From contig JAITNO010000153.1 of the NCBI GenBank assembly GCA_031290405.1, forward strand, positions 1 through 5,815: a DNA stretch of 5,815 bases, read 5' to 3'. Under the pieces are notes generated by a model. It was given only the letters and a program-made list of their open reading frames with translations. It had not been told where the DNA came from and made no database searches. Source of the DNA: Spirochaetaceae bacterium. GTDB taxonomy: Bacteria > Spirochaetota > Spirochaetia > Treponematales > Breznakiellaceae. Below, piece after piece: positions 5,771-5,815 of the stretch (positions within the stretch are counted from its first letter, which is position 1; each line of letters begins with the position of its first letter). Position numbers and translations under genes: made by a program.

Positions 5771-5815
5771 ACATCGACTAAAGCGCGGCGCACCGCTTCG
5801 CTATAAGTACGGTAT
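5771..5815. other. Right edge, no recognisable feature
   Basis: The last 45 bases carry only a weak inverted pair (AAGCG with CGCTT, 5781-5798). No coding signal can be judged on either strand. This could be the end of a gene or another repeat continuing outside the window. Confidence 0.4.

Noticed and set aside
5416..5793. 125-codon minus-strand frame
   Set aside because: It is made entirely of repeats and hairpins. Its VTDTFF and GDRHF stretches are just the translated GTGTCTGTC motifs.

Overview
The window looks like a stretch of spirochaete chromosome, most likely a GC-rich Treponema relative. The evidence is indirect. The proteins resemble treponemal families, and a probable flagellar hook-length gene opens a downstream block, as in the treponemal fla operon. 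All recognisable genes lie on the minus strand, so they are read from right to left.

From right to left: (1) 5264-5815 holds no supportable gene. It is packed with repeats: three 15-bp GTGTCTGTC-type motifs about 50 bp apart, a nested set of strong hairpins, a 32-bp purine-rich segment with a relative near 1260, an 85-bp tandem duplication and a 10-bp triplicate. (2) 5263-2402 encodes a 953-residue, PqqL-like M16 zinc metalloprotease with an N-terminal export signal, possibly a lipoprotein. (3) 2401-1580 encodes a 273-residue cytidylate-kinase-like protein. Its ATG directly follows the protease stop codon, so the two genes form a translationally coupled pair. The kinase has a degenerate P-loop and a BON-like C-terminal tail. 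(4) 1579-1101 is a non-coding gap with a second copy of the purine-rich repeat, small repeats and a possible sigma-28-type promoter. (5) From 1088 the minus strand is open to the left edge without a stop. This is the N-terminal 362 codons of a low-complexity acidic, Ala/Gly/Glu-rich protein, best explained as FliK (treponemal Tap1), with its conserved C-terminal domain outside the window.

The protease and kinase are probably co-expressed, but nothing in the sequence links their activities. The putative fliK is probably a separate transcription unit. I do not see a clear new defence or mobile system. The most unusual items are the structured repeat block at 5344-5770, in which differences between the two 85-bp copies fall mainly in hairpin loops, and the kinase with an altered nucleotide-binding loop and an added BON-like domain.
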